A program made the position numbers and the translations under genes. DNA of 64,000 bases, taken from the NCBI GenBank assembly GCA_052266715.1, contig JBQPRB010000001.1; one strand, given 5' to 3'. Positions 16,417-24,486 of the stretch are shown one piece after another. The DNA is from Jeotgalibaca sp052266715. GTDB taxonomy: Bacteria > Bacillota > Bacilli > Lactobacillales > Aerococcaceae. A model generated the notes under the pieces. The model had not been told where the DNA came from. It searched no databases and worked only from the letters and a program-made list of their open reading frames with translations. Position 1 is the first letter of the stretch, and each line of letters starts with the position of its first letter.

Positions 16417-16785
16417 TTATAACACTTCTGGAGCAAGGGAAACAATCTTCATGTAGTTGTTGTCACGCAATTCACGGGCAACAGGTCCAAAGATACGTGT
16501 TCCACGTGGGCTCTTGTCGTCACGGATGATTACACATGCATTTTCATCAAATTTAATGTATGAACCATCTTTACGGTGTGCACCAGATTTAGTACGCACG
16601 ATAACGGCTTTAACAACTTCACCTTTTTTGACAACACCACCGGGTGTAGCTTGTTTAACTGTTGCGACAATTACGTCGCCGATGCTAGCAAACTTGCGGC
16701 CTGAACCACCTAGTACTTTAATAGCTAGAACTTCTTTCGCACCAGAGTTATCAGCAACTTTCAAACGAGATTCTGTTTGTATCAC
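16417..16785 (-). CDS. rplN: 50S ribosomal protein L14
   Basis: L14 forms an intersubunit bridge with 16S rRNA. The 122 residues start MIQTESRLKVADNSGAKEV and end IVSLAPEVL. The start is a GTG at 16785, eight nt after AAGGAGG. It lies between rpsQ and rplX. Confidence 0.97.
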   Translation of the reverse strand: MIQTESRLKVADNSGAKEVLAIKVLGGSGRKFASIGDVIVATVKQATPGGVVKKGEVVKAVIVRTKSGAHRKDGSYIKFDENACVIIRDDKSPRGTRIFGPVARELRDNNYMKIVSLAPEVL

Positions 16786-16827
16786 TTCAGTTTCCTCCTT
16801 CCGGATCAGGAATAATTTCTTATTTTA

Positions 16828-17094
16828 TTAGATAATTACGGATTCTTCAACGATATCCAGCAAACGGAAATGTTTCGTTGCTGACAACGGACGAGTTTCC
16901 ATAATTTTAACGATATCACCAAGTTTAGCTTGATTGTTTTCATCATGTGCTTTGTACTTTTTAGAGTAACGCACACGTTTGCCGTATGTAGGATGTGTTT
17001 TGTATGTAGATACTTCTACAACAATTGTTTTATCCATTTTATCGGAAACAACTTTTCCTTGGTAGACTTTACGTTGATTACGTTGTTCAGTCAT
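16828..17094 (-). CDS. rpsQ: 30S ribosomal protein S17
   Basis: An 88-residue OB-fold primary 16S rRNA binding protein. It contains RKVYQGKVVSDKMDKTIVV and the YKAHDENN region. It lies between rpmC and rplN in the S10-spc cluster. Confidence 0.96.
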   Translation of the reverse strand: MTEQRNQRKVYQGKVVSDKMDKTIVVEVSTYKTHPTYGKRVRYSKKYKAHDENNQAKLGDIVKIMETRPLSATKHFRLLDIVEESVII

Positions 17095-17118
17095 TTATAA
17101 GTCTCCTCCTTTGCTGAA

Positions 17119-17316
17119 TTACTGATTTTGCAATTCTTGCTGACGCAATACTGTTTTAATGCGCGCAATTGATTTGCGAACTTCTTTAAGGCGGGCAGTA
17201 TTTTCAAGTTGCCCTGTAGCAAGTTGGAATCGTAGATTGAAAAGCTCTTCTTTAAAAGCTTGTTCCTTTTCAATCATTTCAGCAGTGGATAATTCTTTGA
17301 TTTCATTAGCCTTCAT
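17119..17316 (-). CDS. rpmC: 50S ribosomal protein L29
   Basis: L29 sits at the peptide exit and is part of the docking platform for SRP and trigger factor. The 65-residue form starting MKANEIKELSTAEM fits the family; a GTG-type start five codons upstream is less likely. The start lies inside the last codons of rplP, an 11-nt overlap, so translation is coupled. Confidence 0.94.
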   Translation of the reverse strand: MKANEIKELSTAEMIEKEQAFKEELFNLRFQLATGQLENTARLKEVRKSIARIKTVLRQQELQNQ

Positions 17317-17740
17317 TCGATTCACCACCAATTTCTGTACGTTTTACGATTTTAGTTTTGATTGGCAATTTGTGTGATGCCAAACGCAAAGCTTCGCGTG
17401 CTACTTCCTCAGGAACGCCGCCAACTTCAAACATGATTTTGCCGCGTTTTACTGGAGATACCCAACCTTCAGGTGCCCCTTTACCTTTACCCATACGAAC
17501 GCCGATAGCTTTGGATGTGTAAGATTTGTGAGGGAAGATTTTAATCCAAACTTTCCCACCACGTTTCATGTAACGAGTCATAGCAATACGAGCTGCTTCG
17601 ATTTGACGGTTAGTGATCCATTTTGAATCAACTGCTTGCAAACCATATTCGCCGAAGACGATTTCTTTTCCGCCTTTAGCTTCTCCGCGCATTTTTCCAC
17701 GGAATTCACGACGGTGTTTTACACGTTTAGGTACTAACAT
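17306..17740 (-). CDS. rplP: 50S ribosomal protein L16
   Basis: L16 helps shape the A-site region of the peptidyl transferase centre. The 144 residues begin MLVPKRVKHRREFRGKMRG and include MGKGKGAPEGWVSPV and LASHKLPIKTKIV. It overlaps rpmC and follows rpsC by 3 nt. Confidence 0.97.
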   Translation of the reverse strand: MLVPKRVKHRREFRGKMRGEAKGGKEIVFGEYGLQAVDSKWITNRQIEAARIAMTRYMKRGGKVWIKIFPHKSYTSKAIGVRMGKGKGAPEGWVSPVKRGKIMFEVGGVPEEVAREALRLASHKLPIKTKIVKRTEIGGESNEG

Positions 17741-17743
17741 TGG

Positions 17744-18400
17744 TTATTTCCCTCCTTTCTCTGATTCTTTACGAGCTGGTAATACCTCTCCACGAGAAAT
17801 CCAAACTTTAACGCCTAGTTTTCCGTAAGTTGTATCAGCTTCTTCCCATGCATAGTCAATGTCCGCACGCAATGTATGCAATGGAACAGTTCCTTCTGAA
17901 TGGATTTCTTTACGAGCCATATCTGCACCGTTCAAACGACCTGAAACCATAGTTTTGATACCATGTGCTCCAGCTCTCATTGTACGTTGGATAGCTTGTT
18001 TTTGTGCACGACGGAAAGCAACACGATTTTCCAATTGTTTTGCAATTCCTTCAGCAACAAGTTTAGCGTCCAAATCAGCTCTTTTAATTTCTACGATGTT
18101 GATGTGAACACGTTTGTTAGTTAAAGCGTTAAGGTTTTTACGTAGTTTTTCAACTTCGGAACCACCTTTACCGATAACCATACCAGGTTTTGCAGTGTGA
18201 ACAGATACGTTAACACGGCTAGCTGCACGTTCAATTTCTACACGAGAAACTGAAGCTTCGCTTAGGTTTTTAGCGATATATTCACGGATTTTCAAATCTT
18301 CATGCAAGAAATCAGCGAAATCTTTTTCTGCGTACCATTTAGCATCCCAGTCGCGGATAATGCCTACACGCATTCCGATTGGATTAATTTTTTGACCCAC
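17744..18400 (-). CDS. rpsC: 30S ribosomal protein S3
   Basis: S3 lines the mRNA entry site. The 218 residues carry a KH domain with the loop VIGKGGSEVEKLRKNL and the conserved start MGQKINPIGMRVG. The start is a GTG at 18400 behind AAGGAGGG. It lies 3 nt after rplV. Confidence 0.97.
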   Translation of the reverse strand: MGQKINPIGMRVGIIRDWDAKWYAEKDFADFLHEDLKIREYIAKNLSEASVSRVEIERAASRVNVSVHTAKPGMVIGKGGSEVEKLRKNLNALTNKRVHINIVEIKRADLDAKLVAEGIAKQLENRVAFRRAQKQAIQRTMRAGAHGIKTMVSGRLNGADMARKEIHSEGTVPLHTLRADIDYAWEEADTTYGKLGVKVWISRGEVLPARKESEKGGK

Positions 18401-18403
18401 AGA

Positions 18404-18760
18404 TTATCCCTCCTTCTTTTCTGATACCACGATAGTGATGTGGCTCGTACGTTTTAAGATTGGTGAAGCAGATCCTTTTGCACGAGGACGGAACCGTTTC
18501 ATTGTTGGTCCTTCGTTAACATAAGCTTCGCTTACTACCAAGTTTTCGATGTCTAAATCATAGTTATGTTCTGCATTCGCAATAGCTGACATTAACACTT
18601 TTTCTACTGCTGGTGAAGCAGCACGTGGTGTGAATTTCAAGATGGAGATTGCTTCTCCAATGCTCTTGCCTCTGATAAGATCGACTACAAGACGAACCTT
18701 CCGAGGTGCGATGCGAACAGTATTAGCAGTTGCTCTCGCAGCTGTGATTTGTTCTGCCAT
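18404..18760 (-). CDS. rplV: 50S ribosomal protein L22
   Basis: L22 has a long beta hairpin that lines the exit tunnel. The 118 residues contain RIAPRKVRLVVDLIRGK and the tunnel-loop region PTMKRFRPRAKGSASPI. It lies between rpsS and rpsC. Confidence 0.97.
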   Translation of the reverse strand: MAEQITAARATANTVRIAPRKVRLVVDLIRGKSIGEAISILKFTPRAASPAVEKVLMSAIANAEHNYDLDIENLVVSEAYVNEGPTMKRFRPRAKGSASPILKRTSHITIVVSEKKEG

Positions 18761-18780
18761 TATTATTCCTCCCCTCGTAA

Positions 18781-19062
18781 TTAACGACGTCCTGTTTTCT
18801 TATCGTCTGCCGCGTGTCCGCGGTATGTTCTTGTAGGAGCGAACTCCCCTAATTTGTGTCCAACCATATCTTCTTGAATATAAACTGGAACGTGTTTTCT
18901 TCCGTCATATACTGCGATTGTTTGGCCGATGAATTGTGGGAAGATTGTAGAACGACGTGACCAAGTTTTGATAACTTGTTTTTTCTCGCTCTTAGATGCA
19001 ACTTCCACTTTTTTCATAAGATGCTCATCGACGAAAGGTCCTTTTTTCAAGCTACGACTCAT
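18781..19062 (-). CDS. rpsS: 30S ribosomal protein S19
   Basis: A 93-residue head protein that pairs with S13. It begins MSRSLKKGPFVDEHLMKKV and contains GHKLGEFAPTRTYRGH, which is diagnostic of S19. It lies between rplB and rplV. Confidence 0.97.
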   Translation of the reverse strand: MSRSLKKGPFVDEHLMKKVEVASKSEKKQVIKTWSRRSTIFPQFIGQTIAVYDGRKHVPVYIQEDMVGHKLGEFAPTRTYRGHAADDKKTGRR

Positions 19063-19110
19063 GGTGAAGCCTCCTTTCGAATCTCTTCGGTTTCATGTCT
19101 AATTTAATGA

Positions 19111-19941
19111 TTATTTTTTACGTCCACGTACGATTAACTTGCTTGATTTAGCTTTCTTGTTACGAGTTTTCAAGCCAAGTGCAGGTTTACCCCATGGAGT
19201 CATAGGTGATTTACGTCCGATTGGTGCTTTACCTTCACCACCACCGTGTGGGTGATCGTTAGGGTTCATTACAGAACCACGAACTGTAGGTCTTTTACCT
19301 AACCAGCGGTTACGTCCTGCTTTACCAATGTTAATCAATTCGTGTTGTTCATTACCTACTGTACCGATTGTTGCACGGCAAGTTGAAAGAATCATACGAA
19401 CTTCGCCTGAGTTCAAACGAACTAGCGTGTATTTTTCTTCTTGTCCTAAAACTTGGGCAGAAGTACCAGCTGAACGGATCAATTGACCGCCTTTGCCTGG
19501 TTTCATTTCAATGTTGTGGATGAAAGTACCAACTGGAATGTTTTTCAATGGTAAAGCATTCCCTACTTGGATATCAACATTGTCCCCTGATTCAATTTTT
19601 TGGCCAACTTGAATGCCTTTAGGTGCGATGATGTAAGTTTTAACACCGTTTGTATAATGGATTAGTGCGATGTTAGCTGTACGGTTTGGATCGTACTCGA
19701 TAGCAGCAACAGTTCCAACTAGTCCGTCAGTGTTACGTTTGAAATCGATAATACGGTATGCACGTTTGTGTCCACCAGCTTGGTGACGCACTGTGATTTT
19801 ACCTTGGTTGTTACGACCAGCGTGTTTGTTGTTTTTTTCCAACAAAGTTTTTTCAGGTGTTGTTTTCGTAATTTCTGCGAAATCAGAACCTGTCATATTA
19901 CGACGGCCGTTTGTGGTAGGTTTGTATTTCTTGATCGCCAC
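19111..19941 (-). CDS. rplB: 50S ribosomal protein L2
   Basis: L2 is needed for subunit association and peptidyl transfer. The 276 residues contain the conserved SVMNPNDHPHGGGEGKAPIG segment with the functional histidine. The start is a GTG at 19941 giving MAIKKYKPTTNGRRNMT, preceded by GAGGG. Confidence 0.97.
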   Translation of the reverse strand: MAIKKYKPTTNGRRNMTGSDFAEITKTTPEKTLLEKNNKHAGRNNQGKITVRHQAGGHKRAYRIIDFKRNTDGLVGTVAAIEYDPNRTANIALIHYTNGVKTYIIAPKGIQVGQKIESGDNVDIQVGNALPLKNIPVGTFIHNIEMKPGKGGQLIRSAGTSAQVLGQEEKYTLVRLNSGEVRMILSTCRATIGTVGNEQHELINIGKAGRNRWLGKRPTVRGSVMNPNDHPHGGGEGKAPIGRKSPMTPWGKPALGLKTRNKKAKSSKLIVRGRKK

Positions 19942-19985
19942 GTTGTTTTCCCTCCTATATATTAATGTGGGTTTTTAAATGGTTC

Positions 19986-20273
19986 TTATTCTTCGTCGAA
20001 TAATTGAATTGCGTTTGATTTTTCAGTCAAAGTCACAATTGCTTTACGGCGTTTTTTAGTATAACCGGAGTAACGGCCCATACGTTTAAGTTTACCGCGA
20101 ACGTTCATGATGTTAACTTTCTCAACTTCTACATCAAACAATTTTTCAATTGCTTGTTTTACGTGAGTTTTGTTAGCACGAACATCTACTTCAAAAGTAT
20201 ATTTCTTGTCGTCCATTACCAGCATTGAAGCCTCAGTAATCACTGGACGTAGAATAATATCATGTAATTCCAT
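19986..20273 (-). CDS. rplW: 50S ribosomal protein L23
   Basis: L23 at the tunnel exit docks trigger factor and SRP. The 95 residues begin MELHDIILRPVITEAS and include FEVDVRANKTHVKQAIEKLF. Its ATG shares one base with the rplD stop codon, so the two are coupled. Confidence 0.97.
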   Translation of the reverse strand: MELHDIILRPVITEASMLVMDDKKYTFEVDVRANKTHVKQAIEKLFDVEVEKVNIMNVRGKLKRMGRYSGYTKKRRKAIVTLTEKSNAIQLFDEE

Positions 20274-20896
20274 TATTGAAGTGCCTCCTCTACTTTAGAA
20301 AGAGCAGCTTGTGTTAGAACCACTTTGTTGTAAGATACGATATCCAAGACATTCAATCCGTCTTCTCCGATAACTTTTACAGTTGGAAGATTACGTGCAG
20401 CCAATGCTGCGAAGTCGTTGTCGTTTTCTAGAACTACCAATACTTTGGAGTCAACATTTAAGTTAGTTAACACTTTTGCGAATTCTTTTGTTTTTGGTGC
20501 ATCGAAAGCTAATTGGTCAACTACGATCAAGTTTCCTTCAGCAACTTTTTCTGAAAGAACTGATTTAAGAGCTAAGCGACGAACTTTCTTGTTTAGTTTA
20601 TATTTGTAAGAACGAGGTGTTGGTCCAAAAACCACTCCACCGCCAACCCATTGTGGTGAACGGATAGATCCTTGACGAGCACGACCTGTTCCTTTTTGAC
20701 GCCAAGGTTTACGACCGCCACCGCGAACTGCACTACGGTTTTTAACAGCGTGTGTTCCTTGTCTTAATGAAGCACGTTGCATAATGATTGCATCAAATAC
20801 AACACTTTCGTTTGTTTCAATTCCGAAGATTTCTTCGTTTAAAGTTACTTCGCCAATTGTTGTTCCATCTTGTTTAAATAGGCTTACGTTAGGCAT
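20273..20896 (-). CDS. rplD: 50S ribosomal protein L4
   Basis: L4 has a tunnel-lining loop, here RGGGRKPWRQKGTGRARQGS, and in E. coli it represses the S10 operon. The 207 residues start MPNVSLFKQDG. Whether it binds the long leader upstream of rpsJ here is an inference from the E. coli case only. Confidence 0.97.
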   Translation of the reverse strand: MPNVSLFKQDGTTIGEVTLNEEIFGIETNESVVFDAIIMQRASLRQGTHAVKNRSAVRGGGRKPWRQKGTGRARQGSIRSPQWVGGGVVFGPTPRSYKYKLNKKVRRLALKSVLSEKVAEGNLIVVDQLAFDAPKTKEFAKVLTNLNVDSKVLVVLENDNDFAALAARNLPTVKVIGEDGLNVLDIVSYNKVVLTQAALSKVEEALQ

Positions 20897-20923
20897 ATTT
20901 CTCGTTCCTCCTTTCTATGATAC

Positions 20924-21559
20924 TTATTTAGCAGCTTTACGAGCTGAACGAATTTCAATCAATGATTTTTTAGATCCAGGTACGTTTCCTTTAATAAGGA
21001 TTACGTTTTTCTCTAGGTCGACTTTAACAATTTCAAGGTTTTGGATTGTAATACGATCCCCACCCATTTGTCCAGCCAATTTTTTGCCTTTAAATACGCG
21101 TGACGCATCAGAAGCAGATCCCATTGAACCAGGACGACGGTGGTAACGAGAACCGTGAGACATTGGTCCACGAGATTGTCCGTGACGTTTGATTACGCCT
21201 TGGAAACCGTGTCCTTTAGATGTACCAGTGACATCAATGATGTCGCCTGCTTGAAATACATCTACTGTAATTTCATTTCCTACTTCGTACTCTCCCAGCT
21301 CAACATCTTTGAATTCCTTAATGAAGCGCTTAGGAGCAGTTTTTGCTTTTGCTGCATGACCCTTAGCAGGTTTGTTTGACAATACTTCACGTTTGTCTTG
21401 GTAACCTAATTGAACTGCTTCGTATCCGTCAGTTTCTACAGTTTTAACTTGTAGAACTACGTTAGGAGTAGCTTCAATAACTGTTACTGGTACTAATTCA
21501 CCATTTTCAGTAAAGAATTGTGTCATACCTACTTTTTTGCCTAAGATTCCTTTGGTCAT
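20924..21559 (-). CDS. rplC: 50S ribosomal protein L3
   Basis: L3 reaches toward the peptidyl transferase centre. The 211 residues begin MTKGILGKKVGMTQFF and contain the GTSKGHGFQGVIKRHG and GPMSHGSRYHRRPGSMG segments. It is second in the S10 operon. Confidence 0.97.
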   Translation of the reverse strand: MTKGILGKKVGMTQFFTENGELVPVTVIEATPNVVLQVKTVETDGYEAVQLGYQDKREVLSNKPAKGHAAKAKTAPKRFIKEFKDVELGEYEVGNEITVDVFQAGDIIDVTGTSKGHGFQGVIKRHGQSRGPMSHGSRYHRRPGSMGSASDASRVFKGKKLAGQMGGDRITIQNLEIVKVDLEKNVILIKGNVPGSKKSLIEIRSARKAAK

Positions 21560-21612
21560 GGTAACACCTCCGTTGTTTTATTAGTTTTTTTATTATTTGG
21601 GTTAACGATAAA

Positions 21613-21921
21613 TTATAGTTTGATTTCGATGTCTACGCCAGATGGTAGATCCAATTTCATCAAAGCATCAACAGTTTTGCTTGTTGGGTTAATGATGTCG
21701 ATCAAACGTTTATGAGTACGCATTTCGAATTGTTCACGAGAATCTTTGTATTTATGTGGTGAACGAATTACTGTGTACAAGTTTCTTTCAGTCGGCAATG
21801 GAATTGGACCTGAAACAGACGCTCCTGTTCTTTTTGCCGTTTCCACGATTTTATCTGCTGATTGATCTAGTGCACGATGCTCGTAAGCTTTCAAACGAAT
21901 ACGAATCTTTTGTTTTGCCAT
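21613..21921 (-). CDS. rpsJ: 30S ribosomal protein S10
   Basis: S10 is a head protein that also acts as NusE in antitermination. I use the ATG at 21921 (102 aa, MAKQKIRIRLKAYEHR), preceded by GAAGGAGGG; the open frame extends seven codons upstream into the leader. It is first in the large S10-spc transcription unit. Confidence 0.97.
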   Translation of the reverse strand: MAKQKIRIRLKAYEHRALDQSADKIVETAKRTGASVSGPIPLPTERNLYTVIRSPHKYKDSREQFEMRTHKRLIDIINPTSKTVDALMKLDLPSGVDIEIKL

Positions 21922-22084
21922 GTTATTTCCCTCCTTCGTCAAATGTAAATCATAAGACTAGCTCCACGAAAATTTCCGGCCTCACCCGCCGTGGCAAAGC
22001 GTCCGGGCGTGTCGCAACCTCTCGTTTCTTAGCTAGGTCCCTTATACAGGGTACCCATGTGTTATTGCTTCTGCAATTTCACAC
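21922..22084 (-). promoter_or_regulatory. Long structured leader of the S10 operon
   Basis: About 160 transcribed nt separate the predicted start site from rpsJ. The middle part is GC-rich for this genome and can fold: CCACG pairs with CGTGG across about 20 nt, and CGCCCGG pairs with the CGGGTG region. Long leaders before rpsJ are known targets of ribosomal-protein feedback (L4 in E. coli). I infer a similar control element but cannot name its ligand. Confidence 0.5.
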
Positions 22085-22090
22085 TTGATT

Positions 22091-22119
22091 AGTATACAGG
22101 TTCCTGAAAATAAATGCAA
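22091..22119 (-). promoter_or_regulatory. Main promoter of the S10-spc ribosomal protein operon
   Basis: Minus-strand TTGCAT (22119-22114), a 17-nt spacer and TATACT (22096-22091), followed by the long rpsJ leader. No comparable promoter is obvious until the one before infA. Confidence 0.8.
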
Positions 22120-22188
22120 GTCATTTTCTGAAAAAAATCCGATATTTTTTTATTTTTTTGCGAGTAACAGATTTTGTTAGTTTTCCAA

Positions 22189-22227
22189 CAAAAAAGAGAC
22201 TATTTTCTATCACTAGAAATAATCTCT
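22189..22227 (-). terminator. Second terminator downstream of the channel-like gene
   Basis: AGAGATTATTTCT pairs imperfectly with ATAGAAAATAGTCTCT on the minus strand (22227-22195), followed by TTTTTTG. Together with the hairpin at 22293-22326 it isolates the S10 promoter from upstream transcription. Confidence 0.7.
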
Positions 22228-22292
22228 TCCTATTATATATTACTTTTTTAACTCACCTACAGCTTTGAACCCCATACACCACCCTTACAGAC

Positions 22293-22326
22293 AAAAATAA
22301 CCCCCCAACAAAATGTAGGGGGTTAT
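22293..22326 (-). terminator. Terminator of the conserved-TM-helix membrane protein gene
   Basis: ATAACCCCC / GGGGGTTAT (22326-22318 with 22305-22297 region) followed by TTTTTG on the minus strand, 14 nt after the stop codon. Confidence 0.82.
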
Positions 22327-22339
22327 CTAGATTTAACAA

Positions 22340-23629
22340 TTATTGAAACGGATCCATTTTTTTCTCTGCTTCCGTTTTGTTTGCTGTACCTGGCATCTTG
22401 TTTGCTTCTTCTTGGATTTTGCGGTCAAAACGATCCAATTGGTGTTTAGCAAAGTCCCGTCCGCCTAAACCAAATGCTAGAGCGAAAGCGACTGCCAAAC
22501 CACCAATGACAAATAGGAAAGCTGTATTGACAATGCTTGATGCAAATTGTAATTGATCAAGTGTCATGAAAACTGCCATCACATAAACGATGTATTTAAC
22601 GATTTCACCAGTCAATTGGCTTCCAGTTGAATCCTTGATGAAGGAGGATAATGCATTTCCTCCGAAGATTCCAATCCCTAAAATCACGATGGCAATCAAA
22701 ACGGATGGTAGATATGCAATGATCGCAATACCGATTCTATTGAGAATCTCAAGATTCAGAACGTTCAACGCTTCAACAACGAAGAATATCATTAAAACTG
22801 TTTGAACGATGCGCGTAATGATTGTTGATAACTGCATCTGTGGCGAATTTTTAGATAAATATCTAGAATATTTATTTATACCGGAACTCGCCAACAGGCC
22901 TTCTAGTAAATCACCTAACAATTTGGCAATTAATCCTCCGGCAATCAATAAGATGATCGCAACGAGAACGTTAGGTATTGCTGCTAAAACTTGATTTAAG
23001 ACATTTACAATTGGTTCGGAAATTGATCTAATTTCCAATGTTTCAAGCGCAATTGTAATAACTGGTATAAGAATTACCACGAATACTGTATTGGCCAAAA
23101 CGCGGGCAATCGTAAAACGATTGCTTTCTACTTCAGCAGCAGACGTTTGACCTGTTTTTTCAACATACTTTTTCAAATAACGGTCGATGTTGACTGTTTC
23201 CAACAGATTTTGGACAAGTTCTTTAACGAACTTAGCAACAAAGTAACCGATAGCCAATATGACAATTGCGGCGAATAACTTCGGCAAGAATGCCAAGAAG
23301 CCATCAAACATGTTCGTGATCGGAACTGCGATATTGGATAACCCGATTCGAGCGAGGATACCTGGAATAAAGAATAACCAAATCAGATAATAAAGAACTA
23401 AACCGATTGACTCAATCATCCGATCACCATCATCAGATGTATTTACTACACCCCACTTCATCAATTTCTGATTAAAGTTGATGGCGTGCAATCCTTTAGT
23501 AACACCTTTTTTTACTAAAGTAGCAAGAACCCAAGCTAGTACAAGTAGCAAAATGGCGCCTAATATACTCGGGAGAAATGCAACAAATGATGTCCAGATA
23601 CCTTCCAATGAATTTGTAAATTGATTCAT
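22340..23629 (-). CDS. Integral membrane protein with four conserved TM-helix repeats (MscS-related family)
   Basis: A 429-residue very hydrophobic protein. The same element recurs four times at about 100-residue spacing (residues about 18-40, 114-136, 218-240 and 307-329). Each starts with Leu/Ile-Pro and a helix ending in Lys or Gly, for example LPKLFAAIVILAIGYFVAKFVK. This is the conserved-TM-helix repeat found near MscS-type mechanosensitive channels. An FGLGGRDFAKHQLDRF segment near the C-terminus resembles the helix leading into the MscS beta domain, but that domain is missing. Transport or osmotic stress protection is a guess. It lies between the S10 promoter and a general-stress gene, where tuf and rpsJ normally adjoin. 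Confidence 0.8.
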   Translation of the reverse strand: MNQFTNSLEGIWTSFVAFLPSILGAILLLVLAWVLATLVKKGVTKGLHAINFNQKLMKWGVVNTSDDGDRMIESIGLVLYYLIWLFFIPGILARIGLSNIAVPITNMFDGFLAFLPKLFAAIVILAIGYFVAKFVKELVQNLLETVNIDRYLKKYVEKTGQTSAAEVESNRFTIARVLANTVFVVILIPVITIALETLEIRSISEPIVNVLNQVLAAIPNVLVAIILLIAGGLIAKLLGDLLEGLLASSGINKYSRYLSKNSPQMQLSTIITRIVQTVLMIFFVVEALNVLNLEILNRIGIAIIAYLPSVLIAIVILGIGIFGGNALSSFIKDSTGSQLTGEIVKYIVYVMAVFMTLDQLQFASSIVNTAFLFVIGGLAVAFALAFGLGGRDFAKHQLDRFDRKIQEEANKMPGTANKTEAEKKMDPFQ

Positions 23630-23723
23630 GGCTTTCTTCCTCCTTAAATAATTTTAATAAATACTTATTACAAGTGTATTGTAACGAAAAAATAAATGAA
23701 AATGAAATAATAACCCTTTATCT

Positions 23724-23755
23724 AAAAAGCATCAGGAAGCATAAATTCCTGACGC
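23724..23755 (-). terminator. Terminator of the YflT-like stress gene
   Basis: GCGTCAGGAA / TTCCTGATGC stem (23755-23746 with 23738-23729, one G-T pair), 7-nt loop, then TTTTT on the minus strand. Confidence 0.85.
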
Positions 23756-23770
23756 AAGTATTACCATCCA

Positions 23771-24307
23771 TTATGGAAGATTGCGCGGATCGCGGTCTAC
23801 GAAATCATCATTTTCTAACGGAGGATCCGTTCTCATGTCATTCGTCGTTAGGTCCGGTGTTGTTGCATTTCGCATATTATCATTTCTCATAAGTGGATCC
23901 ATCGGCACATTGTCTTTTAGAATTGGATCAGTCGGGGGAATATGTTTACCATCATCATCTTCTACCAATACCACAACCTTGCCAGCAGCTAAGTCGTTTC
24001 GATATTCTTGTAAAGGATCATCGGCATCTTCCATAGTTGGATCACTGTAGCCTTCATCTGTGTACTCATTAAAAGTGAAAGCATCTTTTAATTTTTCCCA
24101 GAAGGAACGCTCATCGTCCCTCATCTCTTCTTTAGCTTCTTCGGTGGAAACCACTTCAGCGTCCATAGTGAACGGTATCGAATTTCTGACGGCCTTGTCC
24201 GCTACGACTTCGATATCATCACGTCCATAGCCTTGATCTTTTAGCCTTTCGACTTCCCTCATCGCTTCGTCGACACTTACATACGTTCCTACTAATCTTT
24301 TACTCAT
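23771..24307 (-). CDS. YflT / general stress protein 17M-like protein
   Basis: A 178-residue soluble protein. The first about 100 residues match the heat-induced stress protein YflT domain: SKRLVGTYVSVDEAMREVERLKDQGY at the start (split here: SKRLVGTYVSVDE, then AMREVERLKDQGY) and LAAGKVVVLVEDD at its end. The tail is long, acidic and low complexity, rich in Asp, Asn, Pro and Met. The start is the ATG at 24307, with GGAGG nine nt upstream. The family is associated with general stress; the molecular role is unknown. It has its own terminator, so it is separate from the membrane protein gene downstream. Confidence 0.8.
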   Translation of the reverse strand: MSKRLVGTYVSVDEAMREVERLKDQGYGRDDIEVVADKAVRNSIPFTMDAEVVSTEEAKEEMRDDERSFWEKLKDAFTFNEYTDEGYSDPTMEDADDPLQEYRNDLAAGKVVVLVEDDDGKHIPPTDPILKDNVPMDPLMRNDNMRNATTPDLTTNDMRTDPPLENDDFVDRDPRNLP

Positions 24308-24431
24308 GAAGATTACCTCCTTGGTTATTAAAAGTTTAAGCTCCTGGAACACTTTTAGTATAGCGAGTATTCGACTCCGTTTGCAAGCGATACCACTTAG
24401 TTACCCTTTTCGCTTTCATAGAAAAATGCAC

Positions 24432-24470
24432 AAAAAAAGAAAGCAAAGAGCGAACTCTTTGCTTTCTTTT
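24432..24470 (-). terminator. Terminator of tuf (end of the str operon)
   Basis: A 16-bp perfect stem, AAAAGAAAGCAAAGAG with its complement around the loop TTCG (24470-24435), followed by TTTG on the minus strand. Confidence 0.9.
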
Positions 24471-24486
24471 GGAATTAGCGAATGAA

